NCBI GenBank assembly: GCA_964390725.1
Contig: CAYMIW010000012.1
Span: forward strand, 13,242 to 77,241
Reading direction: 5' to 3'
Source of the DNA: JAABTH01 sp964390725
GTDB taxonomy: Bacteria > Bacillota > Dethiobacteria > DTU022
Length of the DNA: 64,000 nt
Below are positions 33,933 to 43,530 of the stretch, piece by piece. The notes beneath the pieces are model-generated. The model was not told the origin of the DNA and made no database searches. It was given only the letters and a program-made list of their open reading frames with translations. The translations under genes were made by a program, and so were the position numbers. Each line of letters begins with the position of its first letter. Positions within the stretch are counted from its first letter, which is position 1.

Positions 33933-36008
33933 ATGAAGCAAATGCAGCCATTTTACTATATTGTGGCCCTGGCCGGTTTGTTTTTTTTGGCCGGGCTGAT
34001 TCTTTTTGCTTTTCAACTTTTCCCTACTGCAGAAAGTACGGGTATTACTGTTGATCCACAAAATGAAAGTCAGGGAGAAACTCTTTATGATCTCTGGTTT
34101 ACCAGTGTTGGTCTGTATGATCTTACTGTGGATCAGGCGCTCAGTGCAATTTTGTTCAGCATGGAAAATAACACGGTTAACCTACTTGATCGTGATCGTA
34201 AACTTCTTTGGGAGAAGGTTTTTGCCACTGCTCCAAGGCATGCCAAAATATCTCCCTGTGGAAACTATGTAGCAGTGGGGACAGAAGGTGGAAGATTGTA
34301 TTTCACCTCTGTTGATCAGGAGTATTCGTGGGATAATGAAGGGGACCCAATTGATTTGCTGGCTATATCGCCGGGTGCGTCATGGCTGATTGCAGCACGG
34401 TCAAACGCCGAGGAAGATAGCCGTCACCTGGATTTATTCAACCAGGCAGGAAACCTGAGATGGTCAATTGATACAGAAACTGTGCTCAATCTTTTTATTT
34501 CAAGTGAGTACCTGGAACAGGCACATGTTTATTTTACCGAATTGGAAGGCGATACCCCGGTAATCAGGGCAATTAACCTTGACGGCAAACAAATATGGTC
34601 ACATGAAGGCCTTCTGGTTGACGTTTCCAGGTACGGAAGCCGTCTGGCTGCAGTTCACGGGAACCGTTTATTTGTGTACGATTCTATGGGTTACGAACTT
34701 TGGAGCACTGCCCTGCCTTTTGAGGCCAGCAAGGTTCTTTTTAACCCGCAGAACTACAACCGTGTTTTGGTGTATGGTAACCGCGAGGGAAGTGGCGAAA
34801 ATTTATACTATTTTGATCTGGCTGATGATCTGCTCTGGATGAAAAGAGTAGCCGATGGATCATTATTTTCCTTTACTGCCGACGGTCAGCATATACTTAC
34901 CAGTTCCTGGCGGCACTTTAAAGAGGACTATACCCAGATGATCCTGCTTGATCGTGATGGTAACGATCTCAATACCTGGGAAGTTGCCATGAGGATTGAA
35001 TATTTAATAGTGACTAATCATCCCCACCTGATTGTTGTTGGTGGTGATGACGGCTACATTGATCTTATTGATCTCGAACCCCTGCTGAGTGCCGTCCCTG
35101 CTATCGGTAATGGTAGCGGTAATGGCAACGGTAACGGCAATGGTGCCGAAGAGGCAATTCTTTATAACCCGGTTATAACCGGAGTCCAGGCAGATCAAAC
35201 CAGGATTACTATATACTTCAGCGATGAAAATTCCAACCTGGTTCCGGTTGCCAGATCTATCAACTTAACCGAAAACCCGATGCGTGCTGCACTGGAGGAG
35301 TTAATTCGTGGGCCGGCCCGAGGTAGTTTTCTCTACAGGACAATACCGGATAAAGATCTTTCAGTTGATGTTGATTACAATGCTGAAAACGGGAAGCTGT
35401 ATCTCGATCTTTCTCCCGGCTTTGTTGATATCAACGGAGAGATGCAGAGTGAAACAGCCCTTAATTCACTATTAATGACAGTCAGTGGTTTTAACGGTGT
35501 TAATGATATATTCCTGACTATCGACAGGAAACAAATAGAAACTTTTGGCACAATTGAGTTGGATCAACCATTAAAACCGTTAACCCATCAGAAACCAATT
35601 TATGTTCCTGTCCAGAGCGGCAGCAGGTTTTACCTGGTTAAGCGTGAAGGAGTAGAGGGCGATCTTTCAGAAGCAACTTTAGAAAACCTGGTTGAGCAGG
35701 TTCTGCGGGCATCAAGGGCTATACCATTTGTTCCATCAAACCTTGAACTGCGCAATATCAACGTCAGTACCGAGCAGGTTCAGGTTAATCTGAGCAGGCA
35801 ATTCGTTGAGCTGTTTCCCGAGGAAGGAACTGAAGAGGATTTCGTGCGCTCATCGTTAATTCTGGATTCCATATTTTTAACCATATTCCAGAACAGCCGC
35901 AGGCAGAGAGCGGAAATCGTCATTGAAGGAGAAAGCTGGACCCCGCCTGAAGGCTACCCGCTTTTGAATCGTTTTTACCGCCAGCCTTACTTTATTAATC
36001 CCGAGTAA
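33933..36008 (+). CDS. Membrane-anchored beta-propeller protein with two GerMN domains
   Basis: The 691-residue protein has an uncleaved-type N-terminal membrane anchor (YYIVALAGLFFLAGLILFAFQ). A region of about 330 residues carries short repeated strands with tryptophans (LDRDRKLLWEKVFA, FNQAGNLRWSIDTE, DGKQIWSHEGL, YELWSTALPF), as in PQQ/quinoprotein-like propellers. After a glycine-asparagine linker (GNGSGNGNGNGNG) come two GerMN domains: NPMRAALEELIRGP...LDLSPGFVDI and a shorter one with VEQVLRASRAIPF...VNLSRQFVELF. GerMN occurs in GerM, a sporulation and germination lipoprotein. Fusion of a propeller to GerMN is less usual. The preceding kinase suggests a signal or wall-related role. A cysteine lipobox is absent. 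Confidence 0.85.
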   Translation: MKQMQPFYYIVALAGLFFLAGLILFAFQLFPTAESTGITVDPQNESQGETLYDLWFTSVGLYDLTVDQALSAILFSMENNTVNLLDRDRKLLWEKVFATAPRHAKISPCGNYVAVGTEGGRLYFTSVDQEYSWDNEGDPIDLLAISPGASWLIAARSNAEEDSRHLDLFNQAGNLRWSIDTETVLNLFISSEYLEQAHVYFTELEGDTPVIRAINLDGKQIWSHEGLLVDVSRYGSRLAAVHGNRLFVYDSMGYELWSTALPFEASKVLFNPQNYNRVLVYGNREGSGENLYYFDLADDLLWMKRVADGSLFSFTADGQHILTSSWRHFKEDYTQMILLDRDGNDLNTWEVAMRIEYLIVTNHPHLIVVGGDDGYIDLIDLEPLLSAVPAIGNGSGNGNGNGNGAEEAILYNPVITGVQADQTRITIYFSDENSNLVPVARSINLTENPMRAALEELIRGPARGSFLYRTIPDKDLSVDVDYNAENGKLYLDLSPGFVDINGEMQSETALNSLLMTVSGFNGVNDIFLTIDRKQIETFGTIELDQPLKPLTHQKPIYVPVQSGSRFYLVKREGVEGDLSEATLENLVEQVLRASRAIPFVPSNLELRNINVSTEQVQVNLSRQFVELFPEEGTEEDFVRSSLILDSIFLTIFQNSRRQRAEIVIEGESWTPPEGYPLLNRFYRQPYFINPE

Positions 36009-36028
36009 TTAAAACGGTACCTGTTTAT

Positions 36029-36057
36029 TTGTCAACCGCTCTTCTTTAAGCTAAAAT
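36029..36057 (+). promoter_or_regulatory. Sigma-A promoter for argS
   Basis: TTGTCA (36029-36034) and TAAAAT (36052-36057) are 17 bases apart, 27 bases before the argS ATG. Confidence 0.7.
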
Positions 36058-36084
36058 AAGTGAAAAAGCCCAAGGAGATAATAG

Positions 36085-37794
36085 ATGCAAAAGCTTAAAG
36101 AAGAGATCGGTCAGGTGCTGGCAGCACAGGTTGAACTAAATCCCTCAGAGGTGGTTAACCTCCTGGAAGTACCCCCCGAACCTGAATATGGCGATTACGC
36201 CTTTCCCTGTTACATTCTGGCCAGGCAATTTAAAAAAGCCCCGGCAGCAATAGCCTCAGAACTTGCCGATAAGCTAAGCAGTACCAAAGGCACATATTGG
36301 GACCAAGTTGCGGCAAGAGGGCCCTACCTGAACTTCTACCTTGCTCCTGCAGCATTTGGGCGTGAAGTTATCTTTCAGATCTGGGAGCACGGTGATAAAT
36401 ACGGCCATACTGATCTGGGCGGAGGCAGAAACGTCCCGATCGATTATTCATCACCGAATATTGCCAAACCTTTTGGGGTGGGGCATATTCGCTCCACGGT
36501 AATTGGGCATTCACTTTACCTGATCTATAAAGCCCTGGGTTATAACAGTATCGGAGTAAACCATCTTGGAGACTGGGGCACTCAGTTCGGTAAATTAATA
36601 GTTGCCTTTGAACGCTGGGGTGAAAAAAATCAGCTGGAGGCAGACCCCGTTGATTATCTTTACAAACTCTACGTTAAATTTCACCAGGAAGCCGAGCAGG
36701 ATCCTGCACTGGACGATGAAGCCCGTTCGTGGTTTAAACGCCTGGAAGAAGGAGACAGCGCTGCTGTCGAATACTGGACTTTATTTCGTAAGTTAAGCCT
36801 GGAAAACTATGCTGTAATATACGATCTTCTCGGTATTCAGTTCGAACATTATCATGGCGAAAGTCATTATAACGAAATGCTGGACCGGGTAATAGAACTG
36901 GTCCAGGAAAAAGGAATAGCCAAAGAAAGTGAAGGAGCTTTAATTGTCGATTTGGAGCCCTATAATTTGCCGCCGGTAATGCTCAGGAAGAAAGATGGGG
37001 CAACTCTATACATTACCCGTGACATTGCGGCGGCCATATACCGTCAAGAAACATTCAATTTTGCCCTTTCTTTATACGTTGTCGGTGCCGAGCAGGTTCT
37101 TCATTTTCAGCAGCTTTTTAAAATACTGGAACTGCTTGGTTTCGAATGGGCAAAAGACTGTGTTCATGTTCCTTTCGGACTGATTCGTTTTAAAGAAGGT
37201 AAAATGTCCACCAGGGCCGGTAAAATTATTCTGCTGGAAGAAGTGCTGAAACGTTCAATTAATATGGCCCGGGAGATTATCGAGGAGAAAAATCCTGATT
37301 TAACCGATAAAGAAAGTGCGGCTAAAGCAGTCGGCCTCGGAGCAGTCCGTTTTGGTGATTTAAGCAATGACCGGATTAAAAATATTGAATTTGACTGGGA
37401 AAAAGTGCTTGATTTTTCCGGTGAAACCGCTGCTTATATTCAATATGCCCACGCCAGGATTTGCAGCATTTTACGTAAATCCGGATCTCTGGCAGAGGAG
37501 TGGGACGATAAAGCCGCTTCGCTCCTGGTAAAAGACGAGGAAACTGCCTTGATAAAAACCCTGGCCCAGCTGCCGGGAAAAATTATTGCTTCGGCTGAAA
37601 ACTACAGGCCTTCAATTCTTGCTCGCTACCTGATTGATGTTGCCCGCGAGTTTAATCGATTTTATCATAACTGCCCCGTTCTGGGCAGCGAAGGTGAACT
37701 GCAGCACGGCCGTCTTTTGCTGATCAATGCAACCAGGCAGGTAATAGCCAATGGTCTGGGGCTGCTTGGCATAGTCGCTCCAGAAGAAATGTAA
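36085..37794 (+). CDS. argS: ArgS, arginyl-tRNA synthetase
   Basis: ArgS charges tRNA-Arg. The 569 residues have the N-terminal additional domain (EPEYGDYAFPCYILARQFKKAP), the class I HIGH motif within SSPNIAKPFGVGHIRSTVIG, the tRNA-binding and KMS-like region FGLIRFKEGKMSTRAGKIILLEEVL, and a DALR anticodon domain near the C-terminus (YIQYAHARICSILRKSG). The motif FGVGH-I-R replaces the usual FHIGH-L-R but keeps the second histidine and glycine. A tRNA-Arg (ACG) gene is 17 kb downstream. It follows the GerMN gene after a promoter and precedes serS. Confidence 0.97.
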   Translation: MQKLKEEIGQVLAAQVELNPSEVVNLLEVPPEPEYGDYAFPCYILARQFKKAPAAIASELADKLSSTKGTYWDQVAARGPYLNFYLAPAAFGREVIFQIWEHGDKYGHTDLGGGRNVPIDYSSPNIAKPFGVGHIRSTVIGHSLYLIYKALGYNSIGVNHLGDWGTQFGKLIVAFERWGEKNQLEADPVDYLYKLYVKFHQEAEQDPALDDEARSWFKRLEEGDSAAVEYWTLFRKLSLENYAVIYDLLGIQFEHYHGESHYNEMLDRVIELVQEKGIAKESEGALIVDLEPYNLPPVMLRKKDGATLYITRDIAAAIYRQETFNFALSLYVVGAEQVLHFQQLFKILELLGFEWAKDCVHVPFGLIRFKEGKMSTRAGKIILLEEVLKRSINMAREIIEEKNPDLTDKESAAKAVGLGAVRFGDLSNDRIKNIEFDWEKVLDFSGETAAYIQYAHARICSILRKSGSLAEEWDDKAASLLVKDEETALIKTLAQLPGKIIASAENYRPSILARYLIDVAREFNRFYHNCPVLGSEGELQHGRLLLINATRQVIANGLGLLGIVAPEEM

Positions 37795-37880
37795 CGAGGG
37801 AATACAACGATAACAAGTTGAATTCTATGCCTGATTAATCTATATAAATAGGGCAGAGAATTGGATTAGGGGGAACAGTA

Positions 37881-39158
37881 ATGTTGGATTTAAAGTTTGT
37901 CCGTGAGAACCCTGAAATTGTCCGCCGGGCAATTGAGCTTAAAGGTGAAAGCGGTGATGTTGATGGTCTGCTGGCTAAAGATAGCGAACGTCGTGAGTTG
38001 CTGGGTGAAGTAGAAGCTTTGAAACAAATCCGCAACAGAGTCTCGAAGGAGATAGGCCAAAAGGGGGCCGCCAGTGAATCAGTTCAGAATAAAAAAGAAG
38101 AAATGCGGCAAGTCTCAACAAAAATTAAAGAGCTTGATGAACAGCTGCGCCAGATTGATAGTAACATGGAGCAGTTACTGTTAAACCTGCCTAATATACC
38201 TGATGAAGCGGTTCCGCATGGTGCTGATGAAGTAGACAATGTTGAAATTCGCCGGTGGGGTGAAATACCAGCTTTTGATTTTGAACCGTTAGCCCACTGG
38301 GATATTGGTGTTAACCTGAACATTATTGACTTTATCCGCGCCGGTAAAATAACCGGCAGCCGTTTTGCCGTTTACTACGGTGCCGGGGCTCGCCTGGAAA
38401 GAGCGCTTGCCTCTTTTATGCTCGATTTACATACGGGTGAACATGGTTACCGCGAAGTATTACCACCTTATATGGTTAATGCTAACAGCATGACCGGAAC
38501 CGGACAGTTACCTAAATTTGGCGAAGATGCCTTTCGGGTGGAGGGTACCGACTACTACCTTATCCCAACTGCCGAAGTGCCGGTTACCAACCTGCACCGT
38601 GACGAGATACTGGAAGCAGAAGAACTGCCCATTTACTATGCAGGTTACAGTGCTTGTTTCCGTGCTGAAGCCGGGGCACACGGCAGAGATACCCGCGGCT
38701 TGATTCGCCAGCACCAGTTTAATAAGGTTGAACTGGTTAAATTTGTTAAGCCGGAAGATTCTGATGCAGAGTTAGAAAAACTGACCAATGATGCAGAGAA
38801 AGTTCTCCAGCTGCTGGGACTGCCTTACCGGGTGATGCTGATGTGCAGCGGTGACCTCGGTTTTGCAGCAGCAAAAAAGTATGATCTTGAAGTGTGGCTT
38901 CCTTCTTATAATACTTACAGGGAGATATCGTCCTGCAGTAATTTTGCTGATTTTCAAGCCCGCCGGGCCGGAATTCGTTATCGTCCGGGCACAGGGAAGA
39001 AAACCCAATTTGTTCACACTTTGAACGGATCAGGGGTGGCAATTGGCCGCACGGTTGCCGCTATCCTTGAAAATTTTCAGCAGAAAGACGGTAGCGTGCT
39101 GATACCGGAAGTTCTTAGACCTTACTTTAAGGGACAGGAAAGGATAACCGCATCATAA
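37881..39158 (+). CDS. serS: SerS, seryl-tRNA synthetase
   Basis: SerS charges tRNA-Ser. The 425-residue class II enzyme has the N-terminal coiled-coil arm (residues about 25-100, with KELDEQLRQIDSNMEQLLLNLP), motif 1 near GSRFAVYYGAGARLERALASFMLD, motif 2 FRAEAGAHGRDTRGLIRQHQFNKVE, and motif 3 LNGSGVAIGRTVAAILENFQ. The leader before it is only 86 bases and shows no T-box, which is a common regulator of serS elsewhere. Two tRNA-Ser genes occur at 54610-54800. The next gene starts at the serS stop. Confidence 0.97.
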   Translation: MLDLKFVRENPEIVRRAIELKGESGDVDGLLAKDSERRELLGEVEALKQIRNRVSKEIGQKGAASESVQNKKEEMRQVSTKIKELDEQLRQIDSNMEQLLLNLPNIPDEAVPHGADEVDNVEIRRWGEIPAFDFEPLAHWDIGVNLNIIDFIRAGKITGSRFAVYYGAGARLERALASFMLDLHTGEHGYREVLPPYMVNANSMTGTGQLPKFGEDAFRVEGTDYYLIPTAEVPVTNLHRDEILEAEELPIYYAGYSACFRAEAGAHGRDTRGLIRQHQFNKVELVKFVKPEDSDAELEKLTNDAEKVLQLLGLPYRVMLMCSGDLGFAAAKKYDLEVWLPSYNTYREISSCSNFADFQARRAGIRYRPGTGKKTQFVHTLNGSGVAIGRTVAAILENFQQKDGSVLIPEVLRPYFKGQERITAS

Positions 39159-40264
39159 TGTGGGACTCTAAGCTTTTCAAAGTAGGCATTGGCATTCTTC
39201 TTGTATTCTTGATCATTTACATGGGCAGCCAGATCAATTTCATTTTTTATCCCCTGGTTGTGATTTTCGAGACCCTTTTTATATCTTTTTTCGTAGCCGG
39301 TGTCCTTTTCTATTTAACATTTCCCCTCTGCGACTGGCTGAGCAAAGGTAAAATCCCCCGCCCCCTGGCCATAGTATTTGTCTTCCTGGTTATTATTGGT
39401 TTACTGGTGCTGCTCGGCCTGGCAACAGGACCGATTGTTGTTGATGAGTTCAACAAGCTTATGGTCAGCGTTCCAGAGAAGATCGAATCTGCCGAAAGGT
39501 TAATAGAAAATCTCAGGGATTATCCCATATTCAATGCAATCATTGATTTTGACGCTATAGATCTTGATAACATGACCGACCGCCTTGCAGATTTGGCCTC
39601 TACTGCAGCTTCAAGCGTTGTTTCCAGCGTGGCTAACCTGGTAGATTTTTTAACCGAGCTGTTTTTAACGGTAATAATAGTGCCATTCTTACTCTATTAC
39701 ATGCTAAGGCAAAAAGATCAAAATATAATTCCCGGCCTCGTCGATCGCTATGTGTTAGGTGATTATGCCGGAGATATTAACAAAACGCTGGCTGAAATGA
39801 ATAAAATGCTCGGTTCATATTTTCAGGGGCTTGCTGTTGTCTGTTTTCTGGTTGGCGTTATGGCCTATATCGGGTTTTTAATAATTGGACTTGAGTTTGC
39901 CCTGATCCTGGCCATATTTATTATGTTTACAAACATTGTCCCCTGGATAGGGCCTTTCCTCGGGGCAATTCCTGCCGTGATTGTAGGCTTAATAGATTCC
40001 CCGTTTATGATGCTCCAGGTAATTATTGTTATCCTGATTGTGCAGCAGCTGGAGAGCCTGGTAATATCGCCCCAGGTGATGGGTCGTAAATTGTCATTAA
40101 ACCCGATGGCTATTATTTTAGTAGTGTTGGTTGCGGGCAGGCTCGGTGGCCTGTTTGGAATTATCCTGGCTGTACCTACTTTTACGGCGCTGAAAATTAT
40201 TATTAACAATATCTATGATTACATCAGGGTGCATATTAAACCCGAGTCGGGCATTAAGCTGTAA
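39158..40264 (+). CDS. AI-2E family transporter (UPF0118)
   Basis: The 368-residue protein belongs to the AI-2E / YdiK / TqsA permease family, which includes autoinducer-2 exporters and sodium-proton antiporters; the substrate cannot be assigned. Hydrophobic spans are visible near residues 5-45 (two), 60-85, 155-180, 215-265 (three) and 285-345 (two). The family motif MFTNIVPWIGPFLGAIPAVIVGL is near residue 255, and LVISPQVMGRKLSLNPMAIILVVL follows. The ATG shares a base with the serS stop (TAATG), suggesting a serS operon, and a terminator follows the gene. Confidence 0.9.
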   Translation: MWDSKLFKVGIGILLVFLIIYMGSQINFIFYPLVVIFETLFISFFVAGVLFYLTFPLCDWLSKGKIPRPLAIVFVFLVIIGLLVLLGLATGPIVVDEFNKLMVSVPEKIESAERLIENLRDYPIFNAIIDFDAIDLDNMTDRLADLASTAASSVVSSVANLVDFLTELFLTVIIVPFLLYYMLRQKDQNIIPGLVDRYVLGDYAGDINKTLAEMNKMLGSYFQGLAVVCFLVGVMAYIGFLIIGLEFALILAIFIMFTNIVPWIGPFLGAIPAVIVGLIDSPFMMLQVIIVILIVQQLESLVISPQVMGRKLSLNPMAIILVVLVAGRLGGLFGIILAVPTFTALKIIINNIYDYIRVHIKPESGIKL

Positions 40265-40271
40265 AAAGTAA

Positions 40272-40307
40272 AAAGAGCCGCCGGAATTAACCAGGGGCTC
40301 TTTTTTT
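40272..40307 (+). terminator. Terminator after the AI-2E-family gene
   Basis: AAAGAGCC (40272-40279) pairs with GGCTCTTT (40296-40303), followed by seven Ts in total. It also separates this gene from the convergent serpin. Confidence 0.8.
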
Positions 40308-40323
40308 ATACCTGGAAACATTA

Positions 40324-41562
40324 TTAAGGTTGCACAACCGAACCCATGAAGAGAATTGTACCTGTCATATCATCTGCGATGGCAAAGAAGAAAGGCCTGT
40401 CGATGATCATGGAAAAGGTTTCGGGCATTGCCGTCACCACATCTTCAACTGAAGTGGCAGCCGCGGCCTCGGTGCCTTCTTCATTAACTTCAATAAAAGA
40501 TTTATGCTTTACCTCGCTTATATACAGGTCTGGCGGTACTGGATGCATGCTACTGAAGTCAGCCCGGTTGCCGTCAAAGGCAATCTCCATGCCTAACAAT
40601 TTAAGGGCATCGTTAAGAGAAACTTCATAATCGAAACTAAACTTTGGCAGCCCCAGTTCGCCTTCCATACTGCCGAATGAGGCAATCCATCTATCCCAGT
40701 TCGCCTGGTTTAGTTCGGTATGGAACTGCTTAAGATCGTTGTCGGGTTTAGGCAGGAAAAGATACATATTAACCCGTTCATTTTCGCCATATGGAAGGCT
40801 TACAGCCTGAAAGAGATCATTTTCCAGGTAGCGAAAATTATCATACCGGAACATAGTCGGCACAGGGCTGACGGTTCCATCATACCGCTGAAAGTCGTTA
40901 TCGCGGGTCATATCCGGATCAAAAGGTTCCGACCATTCACCATAAAAATAAATGGCGTTAATTAAGAACAAAATAGTTTCCGGGCTAATCGGCGGTGTCA
41001 CAAGCTGCTCAATTCTGCCGCCTGTTTGCTCCTTAACCCAACTGTTTATTTCATCGGCAGCCTGGTCTTCGCTGAAATCCAAAAAGCTGATTTTGGCATT
41101 ATAGAAGGTATTGTTCCTTTCCAGGAAGTCTTCATAAAAATTCAGCCCTTCGCGTGCCCATAATGAATTGGCAACCGATAATTCAACCCTGGGGTCCGGA
41201 TTCTGAAGCACCGTAAGCAGATCGCGAAATGCAGCATTTACTTCTTCCAGGCTCATTCCCTGGAAATTAAGGGTCTCTTCCATGGCTGTTTTTGTTTCTC
41301 CCTCTGCTCCGTTGTATGTCATGGCCAGGGCCGTTATAATGCTTGATGGAGAAATGAACAGGTTTTCATCATCTTCTTCAGCGAGTTCCCTGAAAAGCTC
41401 AAACCCGAACCTGTTATTGGCATTAACCAGTCTTTGGTCGAGTTCCTCCACAGGGGCGGCGAGGCTTTCCGAATCTGACATTCCACAACCACCTCCGAGC
41501 AACATCATTACTGTAAAAGTTAACAGCAAAGCAGTACAGATAAGTCTTCTTGACAGCTTCAC
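40324..41562 (-). CDS. Serpin lipoprotein (serine protease inhibitor)
   Basis: The 412-residue protein is a serpin: NNRFGFELFRELAEED, NLFISPSSIITALAMTYNGAEGET, VANSLWAREGLNFYEDFL, FLINAIYFYGEWSEPFDP, and the C-terminal IIDRPFFFAIADDMTGTILFMGSVVQP. The reactive-centre hinge is EEGTEAAAATS, consistent with an inhibitory serpin. Counting 17 residues from the hinge glutamate puts P1-P1' at about Thr-Ala in VVTAMPE; this is an estimate. The N-terminus has a lipoprotein signal with the lipobox GGGC. I start at GTG 41562, with AGGAGG nine bases upstream, rather than an ATG 33 bases earlier. It is on the lagging strand. Targets are unknown. Confidence 0.93.
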   Translation of the reverse strand: MKLSRRLICTALLLTFTVMMLLGGGCGMSDSESLAAPVEELDQRLVNANNRFGFELFRELAEEDDENLFISPSSIITALAMTYNGAEGETKTAMEETLNFQGMSLEEVNAAFRDLLTVLQNPDPRVELSVANSLWAREGLNFYEDFLERNNTFYNAKISFLDFSEDQAADEINSWVKEQTGGRIEQLVTPPISPETILFLINAIYFYGEWSEPFDPDMTRDNDFQRYDGTVSPVPTMFRYDNFRYLENDLFQAVSLPYGENERVNMYLFLPKPDNDLKQFHTELNQANWDRWIASFGSMEGELGLPKFSFDYEVSLNDALKLLGMEIAFDGNRADFSSMHPVPPDLYISEVKHKSFIEVNEEGTEAAAATSVEDVVTAMPETFSMIIDRPFFFAIADDMTGTILFMGSVVQP

Positions 41563-41728
41563 CTGAAATAACCTCCTTTTTCTTCTCCTGTTCATCTGAC
41601 AATATTCAGTTCGATTTGGTTCCAGAATAAACGACGCTTAGTTCATGATCAAGCACGATAAATGTGGTGAAATAGGTGATTAAAAAGTTAGTTGCCAAAC
41701 AGTGGAAAAGTTTTGCCTGGTAATATTG

Positions 41729-41758
41729 TCGACAAAAAAAGTATTTTTCAGTTATAAT
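41729..41758 (+). promoter_or_regulatory. Likely promoter for the MFS transporter
   Basis: TCGACA (41729-41734) and TATAAT (41753-41758) are 18 bases apart; the -10 is perfect. Confidence 0.5.
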
Positions 41759-41815
41759 ATCTGTGAATAGAATCGGACATTAGTTTAAAAAAAGCACTAA
41801 CTGAGATAGCTGGTG

Positions 41816-43192
41816 ATGATAATCAGTAACAATTCAAGCAGTAAGATTATTCTATTCATAGTTGCAGTAAGCCATTTTTTTATGCCTTATATGATAACTA
41901 CAATAAATATTGCCCTGCCTGCCATCGGTTCGGAATTCTCCATAGATGCGGTTATTCTGAATTGGGTTGCCTCGGCATACCTGCTGGCTTCTGCAATGTT
42001 TTTAATTCCTTTTGGCAAGTTAGCCGATATTTACGGTAGGAAAAAAATATTTACCATTGGTTTTATAGTTTTCACTGTCGCGACCATTCTTGCCGCCACA
42101 TCAACATCAGCATTCATGCTTATTTTGTTCCGTTTTATTCAGGGCACAGGTGGGGCTATGATTTCCAGTACGGCTATAGCGATTATTGCTTCTGTTACCC
42201 CGCTTGCAGAAAGAGGCAAAGCACTGGGGATCATTGTAGCTGTTGTCTATATCGGTCAGACAGCAGGCCCACTAATCGGTGGTGTTTTGACCCAGCACTT
42301 TGGTTGGCGAAGTATCTTCTATACTTTAGTCCCGCTCTGTACCGTGTTGATCGTGCTTATTTTCAGGAAAATAAAAGAGGAATGGGTTGAAGAAAATGCA
42401 GAGAAATTTAACTATACCAGTTCGGTAATCTATTGTGTTACCTTCCTGCTAATCATGTACGGCTTATCCCTGGTTCCTGAAACGACCAGCATCGTGTTTA
42501 TTATCCTTGGGGTTCTTGGTTTTCTTTACTACCTGTGGCGTGAAAACCGGGTGAAAAACCCATTAATTGAAGTCAGCCTGTTTCGCAAAAACAGGGTATT
42601 TGCTTTTTCTAACCTGGCGGCGTTAATCAGCTACAGCGCTACCTATGCCGTGATATTTTTACTGAGCCTCTACCTCCAGTATATCCTGGGTTTATCCCCA
42701 CAGATGGCCGGGCTTATTCTCATGTCAAAAGCAATTGTGCAGAGTATTTTTTCGCCTGCTGCCGGAAGTCTTTCGGATAGGATTGATCCCAAAATGCTGG
42801 CTTCAGCAGGAATGGCCTTATCAGCAATTGCCCTGTTCATGATGGCCTTTATGAATACAGAGACCTCCCTGCTTTATGTTATCATTGCCCTGGTTATTCT
42901 CGGCCTGGGTATCGGGTTATTTGTTTCACCAAACACTAATGCAATAATGAGCTCGGTTGAACAAAAATATTACGGGGTATCGTCGGCAACCCTGGCAACA
43001 ACCAGGTCTCTGGGGCAATTATTCAGCATGGCTATAGTAATGTTGCTCTTTGCCCTTTTGATAGGCAAAGTTGAAATAACACCTCTTTATTATGATGCCT
43101 TTTTAGTTGCCTCAAGGGTCTCATTTATTGTATTTGGATTACTCTGCTTTTTAAGTATCTTCTTTTCCCAGGCCAGGGGCAGCCTTCGTTAA
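41816..43192 (+). CDS. MFS drug:H+ antiporter-type transporter (DHA2-like)
   Basis: The 458-residue protein is a major facilitator with about 12-14 membrane spans. It opens with SHFFMPYMITTINIALPAIGSEF, where the NIALPAI pattern is the DHA2 (EmrB/QacA) motif D1, then LADIYGRKK (motif A) and RFIQGTGGAMISSTAIAII (motif C-like, with an intact GG-x-G). The second half has LQYILGLSPQMAGLILMSKA and VSPNTNAIMSSV. Multidrug export is the family role; the substrate cannot be assigned. It stands alone between the serpin and spoVS, both on the other strand. The ribosome-binding site is weak; a GTG one codon earlier is an alternative. Confidence 0.88.
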   Translation: MIISNNSSSKIILFIVAVSHFFMPYMITTINIALPAIGSEFSIDAVILNWVASAYLLASAMFLIPFGKLADIYGRKKIFTIGFIVFTVATILAATSTSAFMLILFRFIQGTGGAMISSTAIAIIASVTPLAERGKALGIIVAVVYIGQTAGPLIGGVLTQHFGWRSIFYTLVPLCTVLIVLIFRKIKEEWVEENAEKFNYTSSVIYCVTFLLIMYGLSLVPETTSIVFIILGVLGFLYYLWRENRVKNPLIEVSLFRKNRVFAFSNLAALISYSATYAVIFLLSLYLQYILGLSPQMAGLILMSKAIVQSIFSPAAGSLSDRIDPKMLASAGMALSAIALFMMAFMNTETSLLYVIIALVILGLGIGLFVSPNTNAIMSSVEQKYYGVSSATLATTRSLGQLFSMAIVMLLFALLIGKVEITPLYYDAFLVASRVSFIVFGLLCFLSIFFSQARGSLR

Positions 43193-43266
43193 TGGCAGAC
43201 ACAACAATGCCCGGTTTGTTAAAGAAAAGCTTGTCCTGAACAATCAGCGGGTTTTATTAGTATAAG

Positions 43267-43530
43267 CTATCTTTTTTCCAGGATTAGCCTCATTGCCGTT
43301 CTTAATTCGCCATTGATTTCAATATCAACAAAAGCGGGGATACATATTAAATTAATTCCCCCGGGGGCAACAAAACCTCTGGCAATGGCAATGGCCTTTA
43401 TGGCCTGGTTTAAAGCTCCGGCGCCGATAACCTGCACTTCAGCCTGCCCTTCCTCTCGAATTGTTCCGGCGATTGCGCCTGCTAAAGCGTTAGGACTTGA
43501 TTTTGCCGATCCTTTTAATAAAGTAGTCAC
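43267..43530 (-). CDS. spoVS: SpoVS, stage V sporulation protein S
   Basis: SpoVS (an Alba-fold protein) is needed for late sporulation events in Bacillus. The 87 residues are strikingly conserved: SAKSSPNALAGAIAGTIREEG, VQVIGAGALNQAIKAIAIARGFVAPGG, ICIPAFVDIEINGELRTAMRLI. The GTG start at 43530 gives the usual length, with GGAGG eleven bases upstream; an earlier in-frame TTG would add 13 residues. This gene supports a spore-forming relative. Confidence 0.94.
   Translation of the reverse strand: MTTLLKGSAKSSPNALAGAIAGTIREEGQAEVQVIGAGALNQAIKAIAIARGFVAPGGINLICIPAFVDIEINGELRTAMRLILEKR

Noticed and set aside
37795..37880. T-box leader before serS
   Set aside because: The gap is 86 bases and lacks the GGGTGG core; too short.
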